From G020348385 sp964580235 (GTDB taxonomy: Bacteria > Acidobacteriota > Aminicenantia > Aminicenantales > Aminicenantaceae): a stretch of DNA of 15,603 nt. The notes under the pieces were generated by a model that saw only the letters and a list, made by a program, of their open reading frames with translations, was not told the origin of the DNA and ran no database searches. This document shows positions 1 to 6,428 of this stretch, in pieces; the stretch's first letter is position 1, and each line of letters starts with the position of its first letter. The stretch spans positions 1 through 15,603 of the forward strand of contig CAZOJY010000087.1 in assembly GCA_964580235.1 (NCBI GenBank), in the 5' to 3' direction. The position numbers and the translations under genes are program-made.

Positions 1-34
1 ATTTTTTTACCGAGATTTAATACTATATGCATTG

Positions 35-80
35 AAATCAGGGACATGTACCGAATTTCCGGTAACGTGTCCCTTGATTT
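35..80. repeat. Imperfect inverted repeat (long hairpin)
   Basis: The arm at 35-53 pairs with 60-80 around a short AT loop. The pairing is nearly continuous: one G-U pair and single-base bulges at 65 and 75. The core is GGGACATGTACC against GGTAACGTGTCCC. It could be a REP-type palindrome of the kind mobilised by REP-associated (IS200-like) transposases, or a terminator for a plus-strand gene beyond the left edge, since TTGATTTT follows the stem. The sequence alone does not decide between these. Confidence 0.6.
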
Positions 81-83
81 TAA

Positions 84-107
84 GCTCGCACATGAATTAT
101 CCAGGTA
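84..107 (+). repeat. Short intergenic repeat, copy 1
   Basis: Bases 92-105 (ATGAATTATCCAGG) are identical to the reverse complement of 15549-15562 at the other end of the window. The wider stretch starting GCTC at 84 also resembles the minus strand of 15576-15600 (GCTC..ACATGAAT.AT.CAG). Both copies lie in intergenic DNA, which suggests a dispersed small palindromic repeat family. Confidence 0.5.
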
Positions 108-109
108 AA

Positions 110-138
110 TTGATTTTTTTTGTTTGGACAAGTATATT
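110..138 (+). promoter_or_regulatory. Candidate sigma-70-type promoter for the TIGR04076-like gene
   Basis: TTGATT at 110-115 and TATATT at 133-138 are separated by 17 bases, which puts transcription start near 145. A very strong Shine-Dalgarno run (AGGAGGAGGTG, 154-164) follows and ends two bases before the ATG at 167. The box assignment is by eye. Confidence 0.45.
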
Positions 139-166
139 AATAACGAAATAAAGAGGAGGAGGTGAA

Positions 167-436
167 ATGAAGGAACTTAAGGTCGAAGTCATGGAGATTA
201 AAGAACGCTGTGGAGCCAGACATAGAGTTGGAGATTATTTTTTCATCAGAGGGGAAGGAACGATCGAAATACCCGAAGAGAAAAAGGTCTGCCTTTACGC
301 TTTGAACAGCCTTTTTCCTTTTCTGACAGCCAAACAAAGGGAGGATGAACTCCCCCATAATGATTGGATTGCAGAGACGAAAACCTTATGCTGTCCCGAT
401 CCGAAAGGAGTCGTATTCAAAGTCAGCCGAATCTAG
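167..436 (+). CDS. TIGR04076-like small cysteine protein
   Basis: This 89-residue protein resembles the TIGR04076 family of small bacterial and archaeal proteins of unknown function. Supporting features are the N-terminal beta-strand segment followed by C15 and 'HRVGD', a central 'LYALNSLFPFL' segment, and the family-like C-terminal 'LCCPDPKGVVFKV' with C75-C76. The four cysteines (15, 42, 75, 76) could bind metal or act in redox chemistry, but no function is established. The start is secure because an AGGAGGAGGTG ribosome site sits just upstream. It has its own candidate promoter and is convergent with the cstA-like gene; the two stop codons share the bases CTAG. There is no signal peptide, so it is probably cytoplasmic. 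Confidence 0.75.
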   Translation: MKELKVEVMEIKERCGARHRVGDYFFIRGEGTIEIPEEKKVCLYALNSLFPFLTAKQREDELPHNDWIAETKTLCCPDPKGVVFKVSRI

Positions 437-2091
437 TTACTGACCTTTATATTGAATAGAATGTGACGTGCCTCATAGACTATAACAAGCGCCAATGCGA
501 TTAGTATAGCGCAAACGCCAGCCAATAGATAACTTCCATCCTTGAAGAATTTTGTCCCTTGATAAAAAAGAGCCGCCAGAGTCGTCAAGAGCATGAAGTA
601 GGCTGGATAGAGAGTATACTTCTTGGGCCTTTTTATCGCCACCAAATAAGAGGAAACCACGATCAAAGCCAGGGCTGCAACCAGTTGATTCGAGGCTCCA
701 AAAACCGGCCAAATGGCTTTATATCCCTCTGTAGCTCCCATTAGACCGGCGAAAACAAGAATGATCGAAGAGGCCAACCATCTGTTTTTAAATAAGGGAA
801 CTTTTTTCCCAAGTAACTCTGAAAAAATCAGCCTGCCAAGCCTTGTCCCGGTATCTAAGGTCGTAAGGACAAAAGCGTTCAGCATCACCATTCCAAAAAA
901 GGATCCTATGGCCAATGTTATCCCAGGAAGAGAAGAAATTATCCTCCCATAGCCTATGGCAAAGGCCTTAATCGGATCCCCTACCGATGTCATCAAGTAT
1001 TGGAACCCGAATTGGCTTTCAGCCCCCGTGGGATCCCATACCAAAACACCTGCAGCAATGAATATGACAAGACCTGCGAGCGCTGCCTCTGTTACCATCC
1101 CGCCAAATCCTATTAGTTTGCCCGAAGCTTCATCTGGAAGCTGCTTGGATGTAGTTCCCCCCGCAACAATCGAATGGAACCCGGATATAGCACCGCAAGC
1201 GATGATGACAAAAAGCATCGGCCAGAGTGGGCCTCCTTTGCTCGTAAAAGAAGAAAAAGCCGGAGCTTGAATGGACGGCTGAAACACGATCAGCCCGAGA
1301 TAACCCAATCCGAGTCCAAGAAACAGGATCCAAGTGCTGATATAATCGCGAGGTTGAAGAAGGAACCACACAGGAAGGGAGGAGGCGAATAAACTGTAGA
1401 TGATTAAGACAAAAAACCAGAAGTTCTGGCTGGATAGACCGAGCACTTGGGCGGGAAGTTCTACGGGAATCAGCTCTCCTAAATAGATCAAAAGAAAAAG
1501 AATGGCAATGGCAACCAACGTAGCCACAAGAGTGGAAATTCCTTTTTTATAAATCAGCCAGCCGAATATCATGGCCAAAAAGACCAGGCTAAAAGTGGGA
1601 ATCACGATTTCAGGTTGGGAAACCAAAGTCCGGGAGGCCACAACAGCGAACACAGCGATCACCAGAGCCAAAGCCAACCAGAGGAATACGGAGAAGATAA
1701 TTTTTGTGCGCACAGTCAATGTTTTTTCCGAAATGTCACCCAGGGATGTTCCTTTGTTCCGAACAGAGGTCATCAGCGATGTGTAGTCATGAACAGCACC
1801 AAGAAAAACACTTCCCAAGGCCACCCAAAGAAGCGAACCCAGCCAGCCGAAATACAAAACGCCTAACAAAGGTCCTAGAATTGGACCGGCTCCTGCTATG
1901 GAGGAAAAATGGTGGCCAAACAGCAGAGGTTTTTTTGCCGGCGAGTAGTCGATCCCATCATTCAACTCCCTGGCAGGAGTTAGGCGGTTTTTATCGATTT
2001 GCAGGACTTTCTTTTCGATAAAAGTTCCATAGATTTTATAGCCTAACACAAGCCAGAGGAGGAGTATGCCTGCAATAATAAGTATGTTCAT
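433..2091 (-). CDS. cstA: CstA-family carbon starvation / peptide transporter
   Basis: This 552-residue polytopic inner-membrane protein belongs to the CstA family, known from E. coli CstA and BtsT for uptake of peptides or pyruvate during carbon limitation. The family hallmark 'HHFSSIAGAGPILGP' lies at about residues 60-74, preceded by 'ARELNDGIDY'. Later segments 'FHSIVAGGTTSKQLPDE' and 'LDTGTRLGRLIFSELLG' are also typical. Well over ten hydrophobic segments run to the C-terminus. It is shorter than the roughly 700-residue E. coli proteins, as is common in anaerobes. The ATG lies five bases after the stop codon of the upstream OPT gene, with no clear ribosome site, so translation is probably coupled and the two form an operon. 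Whether it carries peptides or pyruvate cannot be told from sequence. Confidence 0.93.
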   Translation of the reverse strand: MNILIIAGILLLWLVLGYKIYGTFIEKKVLQIDKNRLTPARELNDGIDYSPAKKPLLFGHHFSSIAGAGPILGPLLGVLYFGWLGSLLWVALGSVFLGAVHDYTSLMTSVRNKGTSLGDISEKTLTVRTKIIFSVFLWLALALVIAVFAVVASRTLVSQPEIVIPTFSLVFLAMIFGWLIYKKGISTLVATLVAIAILFLLIYLGELIPVELPAQVLGLSSQNFWFFVLIIYSLFASSLPVWFLLQPRDYISTWILFLGLGLGYLGLIVFQPSIQAPAFSSFTSKGGPLWPMLFVIIACGAISGFHSIVAGGTTSKQLPDEASGKLIGFGGMVTEAALAGLVIFIAAGVLVWDPTGAESQFGFQYLMTSVGDPIKAFAIGYGRIISSLPGITLAIGSFFGMVMLNAFVLTTLDTGTRLGRLIFSELLGKKVPLFKNRWLASSIILVFAGLMGATEGYKAIWPVFGASNQLVAALALIVVSSYLVAIKRPKKYTLYPAYFMLLTTLAALFYQGTKFFKDGSYLLAGVCAILIALALVIVYEARHILFNIKVSN

Positions 2092-2096
2092 TTTTT

Positions 2097-3998
2097 CTAT
2101 TCGGTTTTGAAGATTATCAGGCCCACTATGCAGAGAAAAGCGGCCAATGCGACAAAATCACCCACATTGCCGGGCCATATTAGGCCGATTCCTTTGGACT
2201 GGGCTTTTTTGAAAAAGGCGAATGCAGCCACTCCGACCATGGCGATCCCTTCTCCTGCGATAAATCCCGATCCGAGAAGGATGCCTTTTTCGCTTCGTTT
2301 TTGCCTGCGTTCCTGATTGCCTCCCGCTTTTTTCTCTAGAATATGCCGGGCTAATCCGCCCACATAAATTGGTGTCATTGTCGAGAGCGGCAGGTAGATG
2401 CCCACGGCAAACGGGAGAGAGGGAACTCCAAGCAATTCTGCGACAATAGCAAAAGCTCCTCCGATCATAACTAATCCCCAGGGGAGATTGCCTCCGAGCA
2501 CACCTTCGACCACGGTCTTCATTAATGTTGCTTGAGGCGCAGATAGAGCTTCAGATCCGAAAGTAAAAGCTTCTCCCAAGAGCCAAACAACCGCAGCAAT
2601 GGCAAAAGCCGATGTGATAACTCCCACCAACTCGGAAGCCTGTTGCCTTTTAGGAGTTGCTCCAATAATGTACCCGGCCTTAAGGTCTTGCGATATATCG
2701 CCCGCGATGGACGCCGCTACAGCGACGACTGTGCCGATAGTGAGGGCTGTGGCTTGCCCGACAGTATCAGTCCATCCCAGTGCAAAAAACAATAGGCTTG
2801 TGCCCAGGAGTGTCACGATAGTCATGCCCGAAGTGGGATTGGACGTGACTCCCACCATGCCTACGATACGGGAAGAAACCGTCACAAAACAAAAGGCAAA
2901 AATTGCAATACAAACGGCTGCAATTAATCTTAGGAGAAGCGGCGTGCCCATACCGAGAATTTGTGGGGAGATAATGAGAAGGACAATAACAGCCAAAACG
3001 CCTATTCCGAGCACCGTTATCGGAAGGTCGATCTGTGTTCTTTTCCTCTGGAATTGGGCATTATTTTTTTTTAAGCTCACATCTTTTATGCCCATTTTCA
3101 AAGCGTTGTACATGGTGGGAATGGATTTAATGACCGTGAGGATACCGGCCACTGCCACAGCGCCAGCTCCTACCACTCTGATGTATTTATCCCAGATCTG
3201 GTCAGGCGTCATCTGAGCTATCGGCAGCACTTTTTCAGGAAGCAGCGGAACCTTCAGGTTTTCCCCAAAATAAGCAATCACGGGGATGATTCCCAACCAG
3301 GACAGAAGTCCGCCTGCTACCATAATCGCCGCAATTCGCAGTCCTAATATATATCCCACGCCCAGCAGCGCCGGCATAGGTTCTGCGCCTAAATGTGCTT
3401 TTTTCAATATCGGGAGCTTCAGGTGAATTTTTTCCGGCCACAGTTGTAAGAACCTGACAAAAGTTGTGTAAACTGCCCCTATTGCCAAACCTATGAATAT
3501 CGTTCTGGCCTTTGCTCCCCCTTCCTCCGCAGAAATCAGGACTTGAGCAGCCGCTGTTCCTTCGGGATAGGGGAGGACTCCGTGTTCCCGGACGATTAAA
3601 GCCCTCCTTAATGGGATCATGAACAGGACACCCAAAACTCCTCCTAAAAGCGCTAACATGCCCATTTTGAATATCCCCGGATTGAATCCCCACATGAAAA
3701 GAGCTGGGATTGTGAATATCAGCCCTGATGCTAGAGAAGAGCTTGCCGAACCGGTTGTCTGTGCGATATTGCTATCCAAAATCGAGCTTTTTCCGAGGAT
3801 AGGAGTTAAAACCTTGAATACTGCCACAGCAATGACTGCCAGAGGGATGGCCGTCGATATGGTAAGTCCTACATGCAAGCCTAGATAAGCATTGGCGGAC
3901 CCAAAAATCACTCCAAACAGAGCTCCGATGATGACGGCCTTGATAGTCCAGTCCTTAAAAGATATTTTTTCAGGAACATAAGGCTGAAATTCTGTCAT
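2097..3998 (-). CDS. OPT-family oligopeptide transporter
   Basis: This 633-residue polytopic membrane protein belongs to the OPT superfamily, whose members take up oligopeptides (or metal chelates in the YSL branch), probably driven by protons. Recognisable motifs are 'GSANAYLGLHVGLTIS' (about 33-48), 'NIAQTTGSASSSLASG' (77-92) and the OPT signature 'LPYPEGTAAAQVL' (142-154). Hydrophobic segments continue to the end. The length fits prokaryotic OPT proteins. It is the first gene of an operon with the cstA-like gene and has a candidate promoter at 4033-4061; no strong ribosome site precedes the ATG. The pairing with CstA favours peptides as substrate, which is an inference from context. Confidence 0.92.
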   Translation of the reverse strand: MTEFQPYVPEKISFKDWTIKAVIIGALFGVIFGSANAYLGLHVGLTISTAIPLAVIAVAVFKVLTPILGKSSILDSNIAQTTGSASSSLASGLIFTIPALFMWGFNPGIFKMGMLALLGGVLGVLFMIPLRRALIVREHGVLPYPEGTAAAQVLISAEEGGAKARTIFIGLAIGAVYTTFVRFLQLWPEKIHLKLPILKKAHLGAEPMPALLGVGYILGLRIAAIMVAGGLLSWLGIIPVIAYFGENLKVPLLPEKVLPIAQMTPDQIWDKYIRVVGAGAVAVAGILTVIKSIPTMYNALKMGIKDVSLKKNNAQFQRKRTQIDLPITVLGIGVLAVIVLLIISPQILGMGTPLLLRLIAAVCIAIFAFCFVTVSSRIVGMVGVTSNPTSGMTIVTLLGTSLLFFALGWTDTVGQATALTIGTVVAVAASIAGDISQDLKAGYIIGATPKRQQASELVGVITSAFAIAAVVWLLGEAFTFGSEALSAPQATLMKTVVEGVLGGNLPWGLVMIGGAFAIVAELLGVPSLPFAVGIYLPLSTMTPIYVGGLARHILEKKAGGNQERRQKRSEKGILLGSGFIAGEGIAMVGVAAFAFFKKAQSKGIGLIWPGNVGDFVALAAFLCIVGLIIFKTE

Positions 3999-4032
3999 AT
4001 GGCTGTCTTTTTCTTATTTTAGAGCACAAAAA

Positions 4033-4061
4033 ATTCTATCATATAAAAATTCTAAGTTCAA
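4033..4061 (-). promoter_or_regulatory. Candidate promoter of the OPT-cstA operon
   Basis: Read on the minus strand, TTGAAC (4056-4061) and TAGAAT (4033-4038) are separated by exactly 17 bases. This gives a leader of about 30 bases before the OPT start at 3998. The assignment is by eye. Confidence 0.45.
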
Positions 4062-4101
4062 AGTACAACTTTAGATGACTCCCAGGTTAACTTGCCTGGC
4101 T

Positions 4102-4992
4102 TCAAAAGAAAAAACGCCTGAAATTGTCCAGGATAAAGGGCTGGTAGGTTGGAGGATTTGCTGAGATAACAAACGGTTTTTGAAAAGCTGCCTCTTCGAG
4201 TGAATATTCTTGGCCTTCTGGGATATAGACTTCAATAGTGTCAGCTCCTGTATCAATCCAGTCACCGGTTTTTTTTATGAAACAGAATCCAAGGCCCGGA
4301 CGAAAGGAACTCAACTCGGATCTGAGAGCATGGAGTTCGTCCATGGCAAGATGATGAATGTATCCTTTTTTTTGAGATGAAAATTTTATTTTTTGCACAA
4401 TTTCTTTTTCCACTTCAGAAAAATCCTCAAGGATAATTTTATCACGCAAATTTTTTTTTGCCTCTATTCTTTGATGAGCTTTCCCTGTCATTACGAGAAA
4501 ATCCGCTCCAATCTCGAGGGCAAATTTGGTCAGATCAAGAGGCCCTTCTCCTCTAAGAACTGCTCTGGCCTCCATCCTCTCAGGAACGTCTCCCACGGCA
4601 TTTCCAATGAGCAACGTACCGTTGCTGAGGATGATAGAAGAGTTGATTTCAACATCACGGCAGATATCTTGGAGTGATTGGGATAAAATTCGCGATTCTC
4701 TCAAATATTGGGCGTTGTTCCAATCGTGTATTCTTATATCAAAAACAACGCCTTTCAGATTCTCATGTTGGAGCAGAGATTTAATTTCATTTATGATTTC
4801 AACTGAGATTTTTTGGGGATAATCATAAGTTTTGCACACGCTCAAAACGACATCTGAAGATAGGAGAAGAGGATATAAAACAAATGGTATTTTCTTCTCA
4901 AGAGATCCGATGGAGAATAACCCCACTTTTCCCCCCTTTTTGACGCGGGCTTCATCCAGGGATATTTGAGATGCATTTTTTTTCAGAAACAA
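4102..4992 (-). CDS. Degenerate thymidine/AMP phosphorylase-like protein (probable pseudoenzyme)
   Basis: The 296-residue product resembles the C-terminal two thirds of pyrimidine-nucleoside and AMP phosphorylases. 'GVVFDIRIHDWNNA' matches the family strand usually reading 'DAIVLDVKVGSGAF'. 'GTLLIGNAVGDVPERMEAR' followed by 'LRGEGPLDLT' and 'GADFLVMTGKA' match the domain around the family's 'G.a.GNALEV.Ea...L.G.GP.DL'. A C-terminal barrel-sandwich-like part follows, with 'DWIDTGADTIEVYIPEGQ'. Family enzymes have about 430-500 residues. Here the N-terminal helical domain is absent and the phosphate loop KHS(I/T)GG reads 'LFSIGS'. The stretch holding the conserved substrate-binding arginine is deleted. 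Catalysis is therefore unlikely. The start is a TTG with no ribosome site and an in-frame stop just upstream; GTG at residue 23 is an alternative. It lies 11 bases after the ACT gene and is probably cotranscribed. Confidence 0.7.
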   Translation of the reverse strand: MFLKKNASQISLDEARVKKGGKVGLFSIGSLEKKIPFVLYPLLLSSDVVLSVCKTYDYPQKISVEIINEIKSLLQHENLKGVVFDIRIHDWNNAQYLRESRILSQSLQDICRDVEINSSIILSNGTLLIGNAVGDVPERMEARAVLRGEGPLDLTKFALEIGADFLVMTGKAHQRIEAKKNLRDKIILEDFSEVEKEIVQKIKFSSQKKGYIHHLAMDELHALRSELSSFRPGLGFCFIKKTGDWIDTGADTIEVYIPEGQEYSLEEAAFQKPFVISANPPTYQPFILDNFRRFFF

Positions 4993-5003
4993 TGTGTTTT
5001 ATG

Positions 5004-5399
5004 CTATCTCAAAGTCTCAACAGCTTTTTTATTATTGCTTGTTTTAAAAACAAGCAGGACTTTTCCCACTCCAGCGGATGATCCATAGCAAGAGTCTACA
5101 TCGATTACAGCATTGCCAAGAAGCGCTCCTATTTCTGATCCGGCTCCAATGCGGTCTTCGACAAGAACGGTCATGACTGGTTGAGATTTGACTTGATAGC
5201 CCAGAATTTTAAGGTATTTTTTTGCTTTGGTATTATCCGATGTGACCATGAGAAATACGCCTTTTTCCCCTTCCGAAAATGCATTCAGAGCCTTGAGATT
5301 AACTCCAGCATTGGCCAAAGTGCCCAGAACTCGTCCCAGGATTCCCGGCTCGTTGGGTGTGATCACACGGAGTTCATTATCTAATTTAACCTTGTTCAC
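5004..5399 (-). CDS. Tandem ACT-domain protein
   Basis: The 131-residue protein consists of two small-ligand-binding ACT folds. The first begins 'RVITPNEPGILGRVLGTLANAGVNLKAL' at about residues 11-38, the classic ACT beta-alpha pattern. The second covers about 75-131, with 'MTVLVEDRIGAGSEIGALLGNAVIDVDSCYG'-type residues. There is no catalytic domain, so it probably senses an amino acid or other metabolite. I chose the GTG at 5399 because GGAGG (5406-5410) lies six bases upstream. A longer reading from TTG at 5420 would begin upstream of the transcription start predicted from the extended -10 box, near 5416. It heads a likely two-gene unit with the phosphorylase-like gene. Confidence 0.8.
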   Translation of the reverse strand: MNKVKLDNELRVITPNEPGILGRVLGTLANAGVNLKALNAFSEGEKGVFLMVTSDNTKAKKYLKILGYQVKSQPVMTVLVEDRIGAGSEIGALLGNAVIDVDSCYGSSAGVGKVLLVFKTSNNKKAVETLR

Positions 5400-5422
5400 T
5401 TTTTTCCTCCATCGAGGCAAGA

Positions 5423-5431
5423 ATTATACCA
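5423..5431 (-). promoter_or_regulatory. Extended -10 promoter of the ACT gene
   Basis: On the minus strand TGGTATAAT contains a perfect TATAAT (5423-5428) with the TG of an extended -10 element. The -35 region 17 bases further upstream is only a weak TTTGTT. Predicted transcription start near 5416 leaves room for the GGAGG site and the GTG start at 5399. Confidence 0.6.
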
Positions 5432-5455
5432 GAATTGTTTTTCAAAACAAAGAAA

Positions 5456-5550
5456 TTGATAAAGGAAGCAGCCAAGCTCTTTTTGAGAACAACCACCCAG
5501 TCTCCGTTTGCGGGTAGGGCCGGTTCGGGAATTCTTCAGGTCAAAAAATA
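5456..5550. other. Unexplained intergenic segment with possible RNA structure
   Basis: This is the middle of the 205-base gap between two divergent genes. It is richer in G and C than the AT-rich flanks. It can form a small hairpin CTC-TTTTT-GAG (5477-5487). A second one forms around TTTG at 5507-5510, with CCG/CGG and CCC/GGG pairs. No known riboswitch or small-RNA family is recognised, and no open reading frame looks real. Confidence 0.25.
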
Positions 5551-5564
5551 AATATTACCAAAAT

Positions 5565-5592
5565 TTGAGTTTTTTAAAAAAATCCATATAAT
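5565..5592 (+). promoter_or_regulatory. Candidate promoter of the amidotransferase gene, very close to the start
   Basis: TTGAGT (5565-5570) and a perfect TATAAT (5587-5592) are separated by 16 bases. Transcription would begin around 5599, only about six bases before the ATG at 5605. That would leave the GAGGG ribosome site (5593-5597) outside the message, so either the message is nearly leaderless or the true promoter is further upstream. Confidence 0.35.
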
Positions 5593-5604
5593 GAGGGATT
5601 CAAA

Positions 5605-6282
5605 ATGAAAAAAAATAGGATCGCGATCATAGATAATTCTATAGATCATTCCATTTATAATCCAATTCGACATTGGAAGAACTATCTTGAGACGGATTTC
5701 AGGATATTCAAAGCCATTGATAAACAGTTTCCTGATATTCAAGACTTCACCCATTTCATTCTGACCGGCTCTGAGGCATCTGTCTTGCAGAGGGAAGACT
5801 GGGCGAACGATGAAATCAATTTGATAAAAGAAATGGCCGAGGGAGGCGTTTCTATCCTCGGGAGTTGCTATGGGCATCAACTCCTTGCCGTTGCTTTAAC
5901 TGGTCCTCAACATGTCCAAAAGTGTGTCAATCCTGAGATCGGATGGATTTCAATCGAGATAAATGGAGCAGATGATTTTTTCGGGAAAAAAGCTCACGCT
6001 TTTTGTTTTTCTTCCCATCTAGATGAGGTCAGAGAACTGCCTGATGAATTCCTTGTCTTTGCCTCCTCAGATCGTTGTCAGATCCAGGCTTTTCGGCTCA
6101 GGAACCGACCTGTTTGGGGCCTTCAAATTCATCCAGAAATTTGTGTGGTCGAAGCGAAGAAGTACCTTAATAAGCGGATCAAGAATAATCATGAACCCTT
6201 GCATCTCTTCAAGGCGGCCTTAAATTCTCGACCCAGAGATTCTGGCCTTATACATCCAGTTGTACAAAATTTCTTAGGTTAG
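5605..6282 (+). CDS. Class I glutamine amidotransferase-like protein
   Basis: This 225-residue stand-alone GATase1 domain resembles the GMP-synthase glutaminase family (YfeJ/GuaA-like). The nucleophile elbow is 'GSCYGHQLLA' with Cys88. The His-Glu pair is in 'WGLQIHPEI' (His176, Glu178). The 'SSHLDEVRELP' segment (136-146) matches the conserved SHxDxV..LP stretch. The catalytic triad is therefore intact. Such proteins hydrolyse glutamine, or gamma-glutamyl compounds such as glutathione conjugates, and often act without a synthase partner; no synthase gene lies nearby. GAGGG, seven bases before the ATG, supports the start. It stands alone on the plus strand, divergent from the ACT gene and convergent with the glycosyltransferase operon. 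The physiological substrate is unknown. Confidence 0.88.
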   Translation: MKKNRIAIIDNSIDHSIYNPIRHWKNYLETDFRIFKAIDKQFPDIQDFTHFILTGSEASVLQREDWANDEINLIKEMAEGGVSILGSCYGHQLLAVALTGPQHVQKCVNPEIGWISIEINGADDFFGKKAHAFCFSSHLDEVRELPDEFLVFASSDRCQIQAFRLRNRPVWGLQIHPEICVVEAKKYLNKRIKNNHEPLHLFKAALNSRPRDSGLIHPVVQNFLG

Positions 6283-6428
6283 ATCAAATCTGAATTTCCC
6301 ATCTGTTATCGCCTTCTCGGCTCTACAGGCCTGTGAATATTTATTCAATCTTTTGTCTAGATGGCCGGGCTAGCCTCAACAGCTGATCCATACAAAATGG
6401 AGGAGATTCATGGAATAGAATGAGGAAA

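Noticed and set aside
2599..3216. Long plus-strand open frame (205 codons) opposite the OPT gene
   Set aside because: It lies antisense to a strongly conserved transporter, is proline/threonine-rich in the way of a reverse-frame shadow, and has no ribosome site or recognisable domain.
3235..3693. Minus-strand open frame overlapping the OPT gene in another frame
   Set aside because: It is low in hydrophobic pattern and matches no family, while the OPT frame carries the conserved motifs here.
4082..4099. CCAGG...CCTGG stem after the phosphorylase-like gene as a terminator
   Set aside because: Only five base pairs, and no T run follows on the minus strand.
5400..5420. Longer ACT protein starting at TTG 5420
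   Set aside because: The extended -10 box places transcription start near 5416, and the GGAGG site six bases before GTG 5399 fits that start.
5464..5474. GGAAGCAGCCA resembling the SRP RNA apical domain
   Set aside because: The preceding CAGGTCCGGAA part and the enclosing helix are missing, so it cannot fold as SRP RNA; CAGGTC occurs only downstream, in the wrong order.
6325..6334. ACAGGCCTGT palindrome between convergent genes as a terminator
   Set aside because: Too short, without loop or T tract; the 146-base gap holds no other clear signal.
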